Source of the DNA: AG25 sp035518815
GTDB lineage: Bacteria > Gemmatimonadota > Gemmatimonadetes > Gemmatimonadales > GWC2-71-9
Reading direction: 5' to 3'
Assembly (NCBI GenBank): GCA_035518815.1
Contig: DATIXG010000095.1
Span: 18,891-82,890, forward strand
DNA: 64,000 nucleotides
This document shows positions 24,591-33,564 of this stretch, in pieces. The first letter of the stretch is position 1, and every line of letters starts with the position of its first letter. The translations under genes and the position numbers were made by a program. Below the pieces are notes generated by a model. The model did not search any database. It was not told the origin of the DNA and was given only the letters and a program-made list of their open reading frames with translations.

Positions 24591-25976
24591 ATGGAGCAGT
24601 CAACAAAGGAAGCTTGGAAACGCCTCCTTGACGAGGCGCGCCGCGAACTTCCCGACGCGACGGTGCGAACGTGGCTCGAGCCGGCGCAGCCGATCGCATT
24701 GGACGAGGGGCGGTTCATCGTGGGCGCTCCCGATCAATTCGCCGTCGAGTGGAACGAATCCAAACACGCCGGGGCGCTCGCGCGCGCGGCGGAGCGCGTG
24801 TTCGGCCGCCCGACGTCGGTCGTGTTCCGCGTGCAGGAAGACCGCCAGCAGCGGCCGCAGATGGATTTCTTCGTTGCCCCGCGCGACGCGGCCGTCGTGA
24901 CCGACAAACCAGGCGTCGCGACCACCCCGCTCAACGAACGCTACACGTTCCAGACGTTCGTCATCGGCAAGTCCAACGAGCTCGCCGCCGCCGCCGCGCA
25001 CGCGGTCGCCGAAGCGCCCGGCAAGACCTACAATCCCCTCTTCATCTACGGCGCGACGGGCCTCGGCAAGACCCACCTCATGCAGGCCATCGCGCATGCG
25101 GTCTTGCAGAACAACCCCGGAACCAGGCTCCAGTACTTCGGCGCCGAGCAGTTCATCAATGAGGTGATCGAGTCGATCCACGCCCGGACCATGTCGGAGT
25201 TCCGGCGGCGCTACCGCAACGACGTCGATCTCTTCCTGGTGGACGACGTGCATTTCCTCGAGGGGAAGGAGATGACGCAGGAGGAGTTCTTCCACACCTT
25301 CAACGCCTTGTTCGAGGCGCACAAGCAGATCGTGCTCACCTCGGACCGGCCCCCCAAGGAGATCCCGGGGCTCGAGGATCGACTCATCTCGCGTTTCGAG
25401 TGGGGGATGGTCGCGGACATCGGCCACCCCGATCTCGAGCACCGGATCGCGATCCTCCGCAAGAAGGCGGAGCAGGACCATCTCGAGCTCACGATTCCTG
25501 ATGACGTGCTGCGCTTCATTGCGGAGCACGTCCGCACGAGCGTACGCGAGCTGGAAGGGTGCATCATCAAACTGCTGTTGTTCGCCTCGCTCAAGAACCG
25601 CGAGGTCACGATCGAGCTCGCCCGCGAGGCGCTGTCGGACAAGATCCGCCAGGGCGAGGAAGGGGTGAGCAGCATCGGGCAACCGACGCCCAGCATCGAC
25701 CGCGTCCAGGAAGTCGTGGCACGCCGCTGGGGCGTGACGCCTGAGGGCCTGCGGTCCAAGGCCCGCACCAAGACGCTCACCATCCCGCGCCAGGTCGCCA
25801 TGTACCTCGCGCGCGATATGCTGGGCATGCAGCTCGTCGAGATCGGCCAGGCCTTCGGTGGGCGGGACCACTCGACGGTCATTCACTCGGTGGACAAGGT
25901 CGAGCGCCAGATGACGCGCGACCGCACGTTCAAAGAGCGGATCGAAATGGCGCGGCAGGAGTTATCCGCACTGTAA
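24591..25976 (+). CDS. dnaA: Chromosomal replication initiator DnaA
   Basis: DnaA binds DnaA boxes at oriC and opens the duplex. The 461 residues contain a short domain I, the AAA+ domain with Walker A GATGLGKTHL and Walker B LFLVDDVHF, and the box-VII region DRLISRFEWG. Domain IV has the DNA-contact motif GGRDHSTVIHSVDKVE. The linker domain II is short. The ATG at 24591 has no strong ribosome site but matches the conserved domain I start (EAWKRLLDEARREL). The last codons include a 9-mer close to a DnaA box (25962-25970). Confidence 0.97.
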   Translation: MEQSTKEAWKRLLDEARRELPDATVRTWLEPAQPIALDEGRFIVGAPDQFAVEWNESKHAGALARAAERVFGRPTSVVFRVQEDRQQRPQMDFFVAPRDAAVVTDKPGVATTPLNERYTFQTFVIGKSNELAAAAAHAVAEAPGKTYNPLFIYGATGLGKTHLMQAIAHAVLQNNPGTRLQYFGAEQFINEVIESIHARTMSEFRRRYRNDVDLFLVDDVHFLEGKEMTQEEFFHTFNALFEAHKQIVLTSDRPPKEIPGLEDRLISRFEWGMVADIGHPDLEHRIAILRKKAEQDHLELTIPDDVLRFIAEHVRTSVRELEGCIIKLLLFASLKNREVTIELAREALSDKIRQGEEGVSSIGQPTPSIDRVQEVVARRWGVTPEGLRSKARTKTLTIPRQVAMYLARDMLGMQLVEIGQAFGGRDHSTVIHSVDKVERQMTRDRTFKERIEMARQELSAL

Positions 25977-26190
25977 CGCACATGTTGGGAAGGGGACGTG
26001 GAGGGTGTGGGGAGCGTGAGGACGATGTGGGTAGACGGCGAAACCGCCAACATTCCCAACACGAGTCCCACAGACCCACACAGCGCTACGAGCCGCTCGC
26101 CGTTCGCTTTAGCATGATTGTACGCATTTCCCGACGCTCTACTACTACTACTAGTATTCTATATAGTATAGCAGTAGTACTTCTTTCCCC
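25960..26190. other. Putative replication origin oriC in the dnaA-dnaN gap
   Basis: DnaA-box-like 9-mers are arranged as two opposed groups: TGTTGGGAA (25983), TGTGGGGAG (26006) and TGTGGGTAG (26026), then the reverse-oriented TTCCCAACA (26053, exact inverse of the first), AGTCCCACA (26064) and AGACCCACA (26072). TTATCCGCA at 25962 is one base from the consensus box. To the right is (CTA)5 at 26139-26153, reading as TAG trios on the lower strand, followed by an AT-rich stretch to about 26185. This order (boxes, trios, AT-rich) matches the basal unwinding layout known from Bacillus. Function is inferred. Confidence 0.75.
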
Positions 26191-26211
26191 CATGGAGGCG
26201 CAGCAGGTGGC

Positions 26212-27318
26212 ATGAAGTTCACCATCGCGCGGGAGCAGTTACAGGAGGGACTCGTGGCCGTCGCCGCTGCGGTACCGGCGAAGACCACGCTACCCGTGCT
26301 GGCCAACGTACTCGTCGAAGCCACCAAGCAGGGCCTCCGCCTGTCCGGAACCGATCTCGACATCGCAGTGAGTACCATCGTCCCGGCTGACGTGGATGCC
26401 GAAGGGGCGGTGACGCTCCCGGCGAAGAAACTCGTGGACATTGCCCGGGAGCTGCCCACCGGCCCCGTGCGCGTCACGGCCGCCGGCGAATCGCGCGTGT
26501 CGATCGAGTGCGGGCGCTCCAAGTTCAAGCTTCTGGGATTGCCACGTGAAGAATTTCCTTCCTTCCCCGCGGTGAAGTTCGACGGTGCCTGGAAGGCGTC
26601 GGCGGGCGTGGTGCACCAGCTCGTGGGACACGTGGCGTTCGCCGCGTCCACCGAGGAGAGTCGCCCGATCTTGAACGGCGTATTGTGGGAGCTGCGGCCG
26701 GATCGGATGCGGATGGTGGCGACGAACGGGCACCGGCTGGCCAAGATGGACGTGCCGGCGAGCGGCGGGTCCACCGCCGACCTCATCGTTCCCCCCAAGG
26801 CGCTGGAGCAGATCCGGCGGCTCATGGCCCGCGACGCGGACGTGGAAATCGCCAAGAGCGACAACCACATCGGATTCCGCGCCGGCGGTACGCTCGTGTA
26901 CTCACGTCTCATCGAGGGCCCGTACCCCAACTACGAGCAGGTCATCCCGCGCGAGAATGACAAGGCGGCCACGATCGACAAAGTGGCGATGGCAGGCGCG
27001 CTGCGGCGCATGAGCGTGGTCGCGAGCGATCAGACTCATCGCATCCGGCTCGCGTTCTCGGGGGGCGGCGTGAAGTTTTCGGTGCAGACGCCGGATCTGG
27101 GCGAGGCGCAGGACGAGCTGTCCGTGAGTTATGAGGGCGAGCCGCTCGAGATCGGCTTCAACGCGACGTATCTGCTCGAGATCCTCAAGTACATGCCGAC
27201 CGACGAGGTCCGCTTCACGTTCAAGGCACCCGAGCGCGCGGCCACGATCGAGCCGGTCCGTTGGGCCGATCCCGCGAGCTACATGGCGCTCGTGATGCCG
27301 CTGCGGCTGGTGGACTAA
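26212..27318 (+). CDS. dnaN: DNA polymerase III beta sliding clamp
   Basis: DnaN is the ring that tethers DNA polymerase III to DNA. The 368 residues have the three repeated clamp folds, starting MKFTIAREQLQEGLVAVAAAVPAKTTLPVLANVLVE-like, with LPREEFPSFP, ATNGHRLAKMDV and the C-terminal YMALVMPLRL that forms the hydrophobic partner pocket. GGAGGCG lies about 12 bases before the ATG. The stop overlaps the convergent mtgA stop by 4 bases. The gene is co-directional with dnaA. Confidence 0.96.
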   Translation: MKFTIAREQLQEGLVAVAAAVPAKTTLPVLANVLVEATKQGLRLSGTDLDIAVSTIVPADVDAEGAVTLPAKKLVDIARELPTGPVRVTAAGESRVSIECGRSKFKLLGLPREEFPSFPAVKFDGAWKASAGVVHQLVGHVAFAASTEESRPILNGVLWELRPDRMRMVATNGHRLAKMDVPASGGSTADLIVPPKALEQIRRLMARDADVEIAKSDNHIGFRAGGTLVYSRLIEGPYPNYEQVIPRENDKAATIDKVAMAGALRRMSVVASDQTHRIRLAFSGGGVKFSVQTPDLGEAQDELSVSYEGEPLEIGFNATYLLEILKYMPTDEVRFTFKAPERAATIEPVRWADPASYMALVMPLRLVD

Positions 27319-28238
27319 GGCAGGCTGTCCGTCACGCTGTCAGCGGGCGCGGTATCCGATGCCGCCGCCGTATCCCCCTGTATGCCGAGCGTGTCCCCCC
27401 GTCCAGTCGGCAGACTGTCTGTGATGCGATCATTGCCGCCGGGCTCACCCAATCCCTCCAGCGAATCGAGCGCCGGCAGCGTGATCTGGTCGGCTGCAGA
27501 AGCCGTGTCCGCTTCGGCCGGTTCAGGCGGGACTTCCACGGCCGCGCCGCGATAACGCGCCAGGATCAGGTCGCGCCGGGCCATGGTGCGCTCGGGCTGA
27601 AACGCGGGATTGGACGAGCGCGGGTGCGGCAGGGTCGCCGCGAGTGCTGCCGCCTGCGTCTCACTGAGCTGCGAGGGCGCGACACGGAAGTAGGTCCGGC
27701 TGGCCGCGTCGGCGCCCCACACGCCCGGCCCCCACTCCGCGACGCCGAGGTACAGCTCGAGTATCCGCTGTTTCGGGAGCGCTAGCTCGAGCCGCAGTGC
27801 GGTGACGGCTTCCTTCACTTTGCGCAGGACGCTCCGCGTGGACGACAGGTAGAGGTTCTTCGCGAGCTGCTGGGTAATCGTGCTCGCGCCGCGGATGTGA
27901 TCCCGCCGCTCCCACGCTGTGCGGAGACTCGTCCAGATCCCTCGGCGGTGCGAGATCCCCAGGGCGTCGGCGAGCTCGGCCGGATCGATTCCGTGGTGCG
28001 TCCAGAACCGCGAGTCCTCGCCGATGATCACCATGCGCTGCAACCGGGGAGAGATGTCGCGTAGCGGGGTGGGGTGGACGCTCGCCCGGCCTCCGGCGGC
28101 GCGCATCATGGCCGTTTCACGCGGCCAGTGGTCGCGCCACCACACCGGGGGCGGCCACACGCCGAGCAGCCACAGGAGGACCGCCAGTGCCGTCCCTAGC
28201 GCCACTCGTCGCGTCTTCCTAGGTTTGGCGTCCGCCAT
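27315..28238 (-). CDS. mtgA: Monofunctional biosynthetic peptidoglycan transglycosylase
   Basis: MtgA polymerises lipid II glycan strands at the outer face of the inner membrane. The 307-residue protein has one N-terminal membrane helix (residues about 12-28), the GT51 motif IGEDSRFWTHHGID with catalytic Glu74, and RGASTITQQLAKNLYLS. A tail of about 65 residues rich in Asp, Ala, Thr and Ser follows the domain and looks disordered. The ATG at 28238 shares two bases with the ATG of the divergent kinase; an alternative ATG at 28250 would lie inside that gene. Confidence 0.88.
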   Translation of the reverse strand: MADAKPRKTRRVALGTALAVLLWLLGVWPPPVWWRDHWPRETAMMRAAGGRASVHPTPLRDISPRLQRMVIIGEDSRFWTHHGIDPAELADALGISHRRGIWTSLRTAWERRDHIRGASTITQQLAKNLYLSSTRSVLRKVKEAVTALRLELALPKQRILELYLGVAEWGPGVWGADAASRTYFRVAPSQLSETQAAALAATLPHPRSSNPAFQPERTMARRDLILARYRGAAVEVPPEPAEADTASAADQITLPALDSLEGLGEPGGNDRITDSLPTGRGDTLGIQGDTAAASDTAPADSVTDSLP

Positions 28239-29613
28239 GTCGCTGGACATTTCCACTCTCCGCACCCGTCTGCAGCAGGCTCTCGGCGCCGAATTTAGCG
28301 TCGGCGATCTCCTCGGCGAAGGCGGCTTCGCGGCGGTGTTCCGCGTGCGGGACGTGGCTGCCCGCCGCGACGTCGCCGTGAAAGTGCTCGACCTGGGCCT
28401 TACGCCCTCGCCGGCCCTCGCCGAGCGCTTTGTGCGCGAAGCGCGCACCGTGGCCCAACTCGAGCATCCGCACATTGTGCCCATCATCAAAGTGGGCGGC
28501 TATAAGAATGAAGTGCTGTACATCGTCATGGAGTGCGTGGACGGCCCGTCGCTCCGGCAGCTGCTCGAATCGCGTCGCCGCCTGGCGGTGGGCGATGCGG
28601 CCTGCATCGCACGTCAGGTGGCAGACGCGCTCGCTCACGCGCACGCGCGGGGCGTCGTGCACCGCGATGTGAAGCCCGACAACATTCTGCTCGACGCAAA
28701 CGGCCGTGTGCACGTCACCGACTTCGGGATCGCGAAGGCCGCCGAAGCCGCCTCGGGCACTCAGCAGCTCACCACCGAGGGAATGGTCGTCGGGACACCC
28801 CACTACATGAGCCCGGAGCAGGCCACGGGAGAGCCGATCGACGCGCGGTCGGACGTGTACTCGCTCGGGGTGGTCCTGTACCAGATGCTCGCCGGTGCGC
28901 CGCCGTTTGACGGCGAGTCGGCCCAGGCCATTCTGATGAAGCAGGCCACCGCAACGCCGCGCCCGATGCGGCGCGTGCGCCGCGAGGTGCCTGCCGCGCT
29001 CGCGACGGCGGTCGACCGGATGCTCGAGAAGGCCCCCGCGGATCGGTATCAGACCGCGGCGGAGGCGAGCCAGGCCCTGCTGGCCGCTGTGCCAGCGGCT
29101 GCCCGGGACCGGGTGAAAGTGCGCGGGGCGGCGCGCACGCCCGGCGCCCTGCCCCCGGTGCGGCGCGAGACGCGCCCGGCAGCTATGGTCGGCGTGGTGG
29201 TGGTCGTGATTGGAATCGCACTCGTGAGCTGGGCCGGATGGCGCCGCGCACCCCGGATCTCCGTCTCGACGCCGCTGCCGGATAGTGTGAGCAGCGCCCT
29301 CAAACGTCGCGGAGCCCTGTTGCGCGGAGACACTGCGGTGTTCGTGTTCAGTCCCGCCACGGACGCGGGATCGGTCGTGCTGGTGGTGACCCAGCAGCGG
29401 CTCGTGGTGCTCGCGCCTCGCCACCTCCGCGCCTACCCGCGCGACAGCGTGACGTACTCTGTCGTACCAACCTGGCATACCGGCCCGCGGCTCGCCCTCG
29501 TCGTACAATCACGCGGAGGCCGGCGTGACACGGTGTTTCAGAGTCTCTCCCCGCGCGACGTGTGGCAGCTCACTCGGGCGCTTCGCCGTCTCGTTCCGGA
29601 GGAGCGCCCCTGA
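28237..29613 (+). CDS. Membrane-anchored Ser/Thr protein kinase (PknB-like)
   Basis: The 458-residue protein has a Hanks-type kinase domain (residues about 20-280): glycine loop GEGGFAAVF, catalytic Lys49, VHRDVKPDN (141-149), DFG (162-164) and GTPHYMSPEQ. One membrane helix lies at about 316-335, then an extracytoplasmic C-terminal domain of about 120 residues with no recognised sensor fold (no PASTA repeats). This type is common in Gemmatimonadota. It starts head to head on mtgA, which suggests a link between the kinase and cell-wall synthesis, but substrate and signal are unknown. Confidence 0.9.
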   Translation: MSLDISTLRTRLQQALGAEFSVGDLLGEGGFAAVFRVRDVAARRDVAVKVLDLGLTPSPALAERFVREARTVAQLEHPHIVPIIKVGGYKNEVLYIVMECVDGPSLRQLLESRRRLAVGDAACIARQVADALAHAHARGVVHRDVKPDNILLDANGRVHVTDFGIAKAAEAASGTQQLTTEGMVVGTPHYMSPEQATGEPIDARSDVYSLGVVLYQMLAGAPPFDGESAQAILMKQATATPRPMRRVRREVPAALATAVDRMLEKAPADRYQTAAEASQALLAAVPAAARDRVKVRGAARTPGALPPVRRETRPAAMVGVVVVVIGIALVSWAGWRRAPRISVSTPLPDSVSSALKRRGALLRGDTAVFVFSPATDAGSVVLVVTQQRLVVLAPRHLRAYPRDSVTYSVVPTWHTGPRLALVVQSRGGRRDTVFQSLSPRDVWQLTRALRRLVPEERP

Positions 29614-29618
29614 GGGGG

Positions 29619-30545
29619 TTAGGGCCGCACTGCGACGGTCGATTGCGTGATCTGGATGGTAGGAATGGTGGCGCCCTGTGTGGGTAGGGTGACGGAAAGG
29701 TTCATCGAGTCGCGCGCCTCGCCCCCCACGAACCGGCCGTCCTCGCTCAGGAACACCCGCGTCGTCCCCGCCCCGGTCCCGCTTACCTGGAATGCCTGCC
29801 CGCTATTCTGCCCGGTGCCCTTCACGTCATAGGTCGTCGCTGTCTCGATGCGCAAGGTCAGCGCGCCGGCATGGTCCTCCCACGCGGCGGCGGTCGAACG
29901 CATGATGGCGCGGCGCGACATGGCGCTACCAACGCCCGCGCGCTGAGCGAGCACCAGGGTGTCCGTCCACGCAGCGCCCAGCCGGACGCCTGCGGCGGGA
30001 ATCCGCGGCAAGAAGTCCCGAAAGTTGGGGACGAATTGCGTCACGCTCACGATGGCAGTGGTATCCGATGCGACAGCGCCCTCGAACTCGCCGACTGGCG
30101 CCAGGCGGCCGGCGTAGACCAGCCCGCGCACTTTAGATAGCATGCCCCCGAGCGGCTCGGGCGTGCTGGAATCGGGCACGATTGAGTCGAGCGTGATAGT
30201 CGTGGGATACCGCCCGGCGTCTGCAGGCCCCGCAATCGCGACCGTCACGAACAGACGCGCACCCAGATCTTGCACCTCTGCCTGTCCGCCGAAGGACTGC
30301 TCCACATGGAATCGGCGCGTGATGATGTAGTGCGTGGCGCTCGGCCCGTAGCGCACGACATCCGGGGGCTTGTGATGGGCTGGCGAAGCGGGGGGCGGTG
30401 GCGGCGGCGGCACCACCGCGGGCGCCTGACCCACCGCGGGCGCCGGGGAGGGGGCGGACGCCGGGGGTGGCGCAGTGCCGGTGCTGGTGCTGCGCGCGCA
30501 TGCGGCGACCAGCGCCGCTGCTGCCACACGCCGCGAGAGCCTCAC
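29619..30545 (-). CDS. Predicted lipoprotein of unknown function
   Basis: This 308-residue protein begins with a basic, hydrophobic segment and a lipobox, ALVAAC, near residue 17, so it is probably a lipoprotein. A Pro/Ala-rich linker follows (residues about 20-55). The rest is predicted beta-rich, with repeated short strands such as HYIITRRFHVEQSF and FVPNFRDFLPRIPAAGVRLG, and a WEDHAGALTLRIETATTYDV segment. I recognise no family. The GTG at 30545 overlaps the stop of the small upstream gene by 4 nt, suggesting co-translation. Confidence 0.72.
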   Translation of the reverse strand: MRLSRRVAAAALVAACARSTSTGTAPPPASAPSPAPAVGQAPAVVPPPPPPPASPAHHKPPDVVRYGPSATHYIITRRFHVEQSFGGQAEVQDLGARLFVTVAIAGPADAGRYPTTITLDSIVPDSSTPEPLGGMLSKVRGLVYAGRLAPVGEFEGAVASDTTAIVSVTQFVPNFRDFLPRIPAAGVRLGAAWTDTLVLAQRAGVGSAMSRRAIMRSTAAAWEDHAGALTLRIETATTYDVKGTGQNSGQAFQVSGTGAGTTRVFLSEDGRFVGGEARDSMNLSVTLPTQGATIPTIQITQSTVAVRP

Positions 30546-30793
30546 GGTTCGCTGCCCGCGCCCGCTGGGGGCCGCGGGCGATCGGTCTTGGTGCGGCCGA
30601 AGATCGCGACCATCTCCGGACCCTCGCTCGCCACTCGCAGCAGCTTCCAGCCCCGCTTCCCCATGTCGGCGCGCCACCCGATCAGTTTCTCCCATTCTTT
30701 GGCTGTCGTACGAAACACGCGCAGGTCCGCGACCGCTTCCCACTGCGGCGGGTACGGTGGAGACGGAGGAGAGGAAGGTGGTGGCAGGGCCAT
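30542..30793 (-). CDS. Small WEYK/GW-type protein of unknown function (DUF4177-like)
   Basis: The 83-residue protein has a Pro/Ser-rich N-terminus, then WEKLIGWRADMGKRGWKLLRVA and MVAIFGRTK, a pattern close to small DUF4177-type proteins in which a Gly-Trp-Glu/Lys-Leu core is followed by a short aromatic strand. Its stop overlaps the lipoprotein GTG (4 nt), supporting expression. The ATG at 30793 lies within the predicted last 17 bases of rnpB, so either a later start is used or the two overlap. No function is known. Confidence 0.55.
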   Translation of the reverse strand: MALPPPSSPPSPPYPPQWEAVADLRVFRTTAKEWEKLIGWRADMGKRGWKLLRVASEGPEMVAIFGRTKTDRPRPPAGAGSEP

Positions 30794-31153
30794 AAGCCGA
30801 GTTCTGTTTGCCCGCCCGAGGGTGGGCAGATGGTCATCTCTCTGGGATGGCTGTCGCCAGCCACCTCGATGCGGCCTACCCGCAGCTCGAACGACCCGGG
30901 CCGGGTCTCGCTGCTTATTTGGCCTTGCTCCGACTGGGGGTCACCGTGCCGCGTCTGTTACCAGACGCGCGGTGGGCTCTTACCCCACCGTTTCACCCTT
31001 ACCCCTGGATGCGGGGCGGTTTGTTTTCTGTGGCCCTGTCCGTCGCCTTGCGGCGCCCAGGCGTTACCTGGCAGTCTACCCTGTGGAGCTCGGACTTTCC
31101 TCAGCGCACCCATCCTGCGACGCGCCGCGACCATCACGCCCTACCGCCACCCG
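30777..31153 (-). ncRNA. rnpB: RNase P RNA (bacterial type A)
   Basis: The reverse strand carries the conserved 5' element GAGGAAAGTCCGAGCTCC (complement of 31083-31101) and the 3' element AGAACTCGGCTTATGG (complement of about 30788-30806). Helix P1 can be drawn between a GGGTGGC...AGGGC stretch at the 5' end and GCCCTGCCACC at the 3' end, which set the limits given here. The length of about 377 nt fits type A RNA. The limits are estimates good to a few bases. The upstream lipoprotein gene ends 37 bases before the 5' end, so the promoter lies in that gene's 3' part. Confidence 0.93.
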
Positions 31154-31190
31154 TCGGAAACTTACCGGGGCCACGAGCCCCGAGGCAAGA

Positions 31191-33182
31191 CTAGCGCGCC
31201 AAGCGCCTCAGCAGGCGCCCCACGCTGTCATTGCGCAATCGCTCGGTCGCGGCCCGCGCGGGGGCAGGCAGCCCAGGTAACCAGAAGCCGTCGTTCCCGG
31301 CGAAAACCGCCGCCTTGAGGCGTGGCAGCGCGCCCGGCCTGACGAGCGCGAGCGGCAGCTCCACCGCGTGCACGGCGTTGAGCCCCCGCGCGCGATACGC
31401 CGCGAGCACGTCCCCCGTTTGGACTTCCGGCGTGAGCAGCAGCAGTGGGCGATCCGGCATCGAGAAGCCCCGCAGCAGTCCGAGCGTGAACCAGTCGCCC
31501 GGGAGCTGCGGCAGCCGAAACGCGAAGTAGAGGCCTGCATGCTCCTTGAGCACCCGCTCGCGCAACACCTGGGCGCGTGCGGCCACGATGTCCTCGAGCG
31601 CCTTGAAGTAGAGGGGCAGGAGCCCCGCTTCGAGGAGGGTGCGGTATCGATCGCTCGCGGGCACGGCCTCGAGCGGGCCCCGCCACCCCAAGCGCATCAG
31701 CGCAACGTGCCAGGCGTGGTCGCAGAATTCCTGCCCCATCGAGTGCGCGCTCGGTTGGGCCGCGCGGGCGGGTACGAAGTCGAGCGCCAGGGCCGGCACG
31801 AGCGGCCGCGTCTGCCCGGCCAGCCGCGCGAGAGCGAGGTACGCCGGCACGACCCCCCCATCCCAGTAGAGGGAGTCGAGCGCGCACGGCACCGCGATGG
31901 CTTCGCCGCGGGGGCCCCGCGAGGAGTCCGTCCACGCGACGACGGGGCGGTAGTCCGCGAGATCGAAGGCGGGAATCCAGGCGACGCTCGTCGGCTGGAG
32001 CAGGTTGGTGGTCTGCTTCCACGCGCGGCGCACGGCGTCGCGTTCGTCCCAGCCGTGGTGCGCCGAATCCCCGACGATCTCCGGACGCGCGTCGCCTCCG
32101 AACAAGTTGATGCCCGCCTGATCGAGCCACGGAACGATGGAGTCGAGGCGAATGGTGAGAAGCGGCGTCCACAGGGCACGGATCCCCGCCTGCCGAATCC
32201 AGGAAGGGAGATCGGCTGGACGCGCAGCCTTCGGCGCGAAGGTCTCGGGCAGCCGCACGGTGTCGACGGTTGGTGGCGGCGCACCCGGCGCGGCCAGCGG
32301 CACGAGGGGGAGCGGCGCGTTCGCGAGCGTGACGGCGCGCGCGCGGCCCCCGGGCGGCACGTGCGCCCACTCCGCGGGACGACGCGTCCAGCGCGCGAGC
32401 GCGGTCAGAAAGTCCCGCGTGGTGGCGAGGGCCCCCGTCTCGAGCGGCGTGAGTGTAGCGGAGCGCGCCGCGGGGGCCAACACACCCAGGGCGTCGCGGC
32501 TCACCACCACCACGAGGCCGTCGCCGAGGCGGGCGGCAGCGGCGACGGGCGCTTCGGCGTGGAGCTCGATGTTCCTTCCGGCGCGCACAACCACACGTCC
32601 GCTCGTCGTGGCGAGCGTCTGAGACACGTGGGCGACATGGATGAGGTGATTCTCCGCCAGCGGAAACGAATCGTAGACCGAGCCGAGCGGATCGTCCCCC
32701 ACGGGACGGCTGAGGGCCCAGGGACGTCCTCCCGGCCCGGGCGGGCGTACGCTCGTATCCTCGAGCACCCGATCGTCGATGACGATGCCGGCACCGCGCG
32801 AAGCGAGCCATTCGTTCGCGCTCCAGCGATCGAGCGACCCCGCGCCCGCCGCGTAGGCCAGTACCACGACCCCGCCCTTCCGCACCCACTCGGTGAGGAA
32901 CGCGAGATCACTCGGACTTGCGGCGTCCGATGGCTGTTCCGGCTCGCGCCCGAGGAGAAACAGCACCGTGCGATAGCGCCCGAGATCGGCGCGAGTGAGG
33001 TGTGGATAGAAGCGGCGGTACTCGACGGTGTAGCCCGCGTCGCGCCATGGCTGTGCGGTGCCGCTGAGGAGCGCGGGGTCAGACAGGGTGAGATCGAGCA
33101 CCAGCGCACGCCGAGCCTGCGGCTGGCAGGCGGCACCAACGAGCAGTAATGAGAAGGCGCAGCACCGTACCAGTGTCGTCAC
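31191..33182 (-). CDS. Large predicted lipoprotein with DUF4350-like N-terminal domain
   Basis: This 663-residue protein starts (GTG 33182) with CAFSLLLVGAAC, a lipobox at Cys of about residue 17. Residues about 20-200 resemble a DUF4350 or glutamine-amidotransferase-like fold that begins ALVLDLTLSDPALL and has VLFLLGREPEQPSD and FLTEWVRKGGVVVLAYAAGAG. The remaining two thirds are of unknown type, with LDQAGINLFGGDARPEIVGD, SMGQEFCDHAWHVALMRLGW and a C-terminal AATERLRNDSVGRLLRRLAR. A cell-surface sugar or peptide processing role is only a guess. It lies just upstream of rnpB on the same strand. Confidence 0.7.
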   Translation of the reverse strand: MTTLVRCCAFSLLLVGAACQPQARRALVLDLTLSDPALLSGTAQPWRDAGYTVEYRRFYPHLTRADLGRYRTVLFLLGREPEQPSDAASPSDLAFLTEWVRKGGVVVLAYAAGAGSLDRWSANEWLASRGAGIVIDDRVLEDTSVRPPGPGGRPWALSRPVGDDPLGSVYDSFPLAENHLIHVAHVSQTLATTSGRVVVRAGRNIELHAEAPVAAAARLGDGLVVVVSRDALGVLAPAARSATLTPLETGALATTRDFLTALARWTRRPAEWAHVPPGGRARAVTLANAPLPLVPLAAPGAPPPTVDTVRLPETFAPKAARPADLPSWIRQAGIRALWTPLLTIRLDSIVPWLDQAGINLFGGDARPEIVGDSAHHGWDERDAVRRAWKQTTNLLQPTSVAWIPAFDLADYRPVVAWTDSSRGPRGEAIAVPCALDSLYWDGGVVPAYLALARLAGQTRPLVPALALDFVPARAAQPSAHSMGQEFCDHAWHVALMRLGWRGPLEAVPASDRYRTLLEAGLLPLYFKALEDIVAARAQVLRERVLKEHAGLYFAFRLPQLPGDWFTLGLLRGFSMPDRPLLLLTPEVQTGDVLAAYRARGLNAVHAVELPLALVRPGALPRLKAAVFAGNDGFWLPGLPAPARAATERLRNDSVGRLLRRLAR

Positions 33183-33213
33183 AGTACAGTGACACCGGAA
33201 GGCGAGCGGCGGC

Positions 33214-33564
33214 TCAGGGCGGCGGCGCAGGGCGTGTGTGAGTGCTGTCAGTGGGCGTGTAGCCGAGGCGCACGAGCGCGCGCCGGGCCGCGGCAATGTA
33301 GGGCTCGAGCTCCGGATCGTTCGCGGCGCCGACGGCCACGACGAACCGGTACGCGCCGATCGCCGCGTCGCGGTCGCCGGCCTTCTCGGCCTGCTCGGCG
33401 CGGGCCAACATCTTGTCGAGCGTGGTCGGACTGCGGTAGCTGATGCCCGGATCCCCCGGGATCCGTTGCGAGCTGCGCCAGAAACCGAAGGCGCCCAGCA
33501 TGAAGAGGACGACGGCAAGCACGCCCAGACCGAGTCCGAGGCGGCGGGTGGTCAGGCGCTTCAT
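33214..33564 (-). CDS. Small membrane-anchored protein with TPR-like segment
   Basis: The 116-residue protein starts MKRLTTRRLGLG with one membrane helix (about residues 10-32), followed by an alpha-helical part (DKMLARAEQAEKAGDRDAAIGAYRFV) that looks like a single tetratricopeptide hairpin, then a Pro-rich tail. GAGG sits 5 bases before the ATG on the reverse strand. The gene is followed 31 bases on by the large lipoprotein. Function is unknown; a scaffold or assembly role at the envelope is possible. Confidence 0.7.
   Translation of the reverse strand: MKRLTTRRLGLGLGVLAVVLFMLGAFGFWRSSQRIPGDPGISYRSPTTLDKMLARAEQAEKAGDRDAAIGAYRFVVAVGAANDPELEPYIAAARRALVRLGYTPTDSTHTRPAPPP

Noticed and set aside
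26139..26179. (CTA)5 and neighbouring TAG repeats as a simple microsatellite or hairpin
   Set aside because: Its position next to DnaA-box-like sites in the dnaA-dnaN gap and the geometry fit a DnaA-trio better; the hairpin that can be drawn is imperfect.
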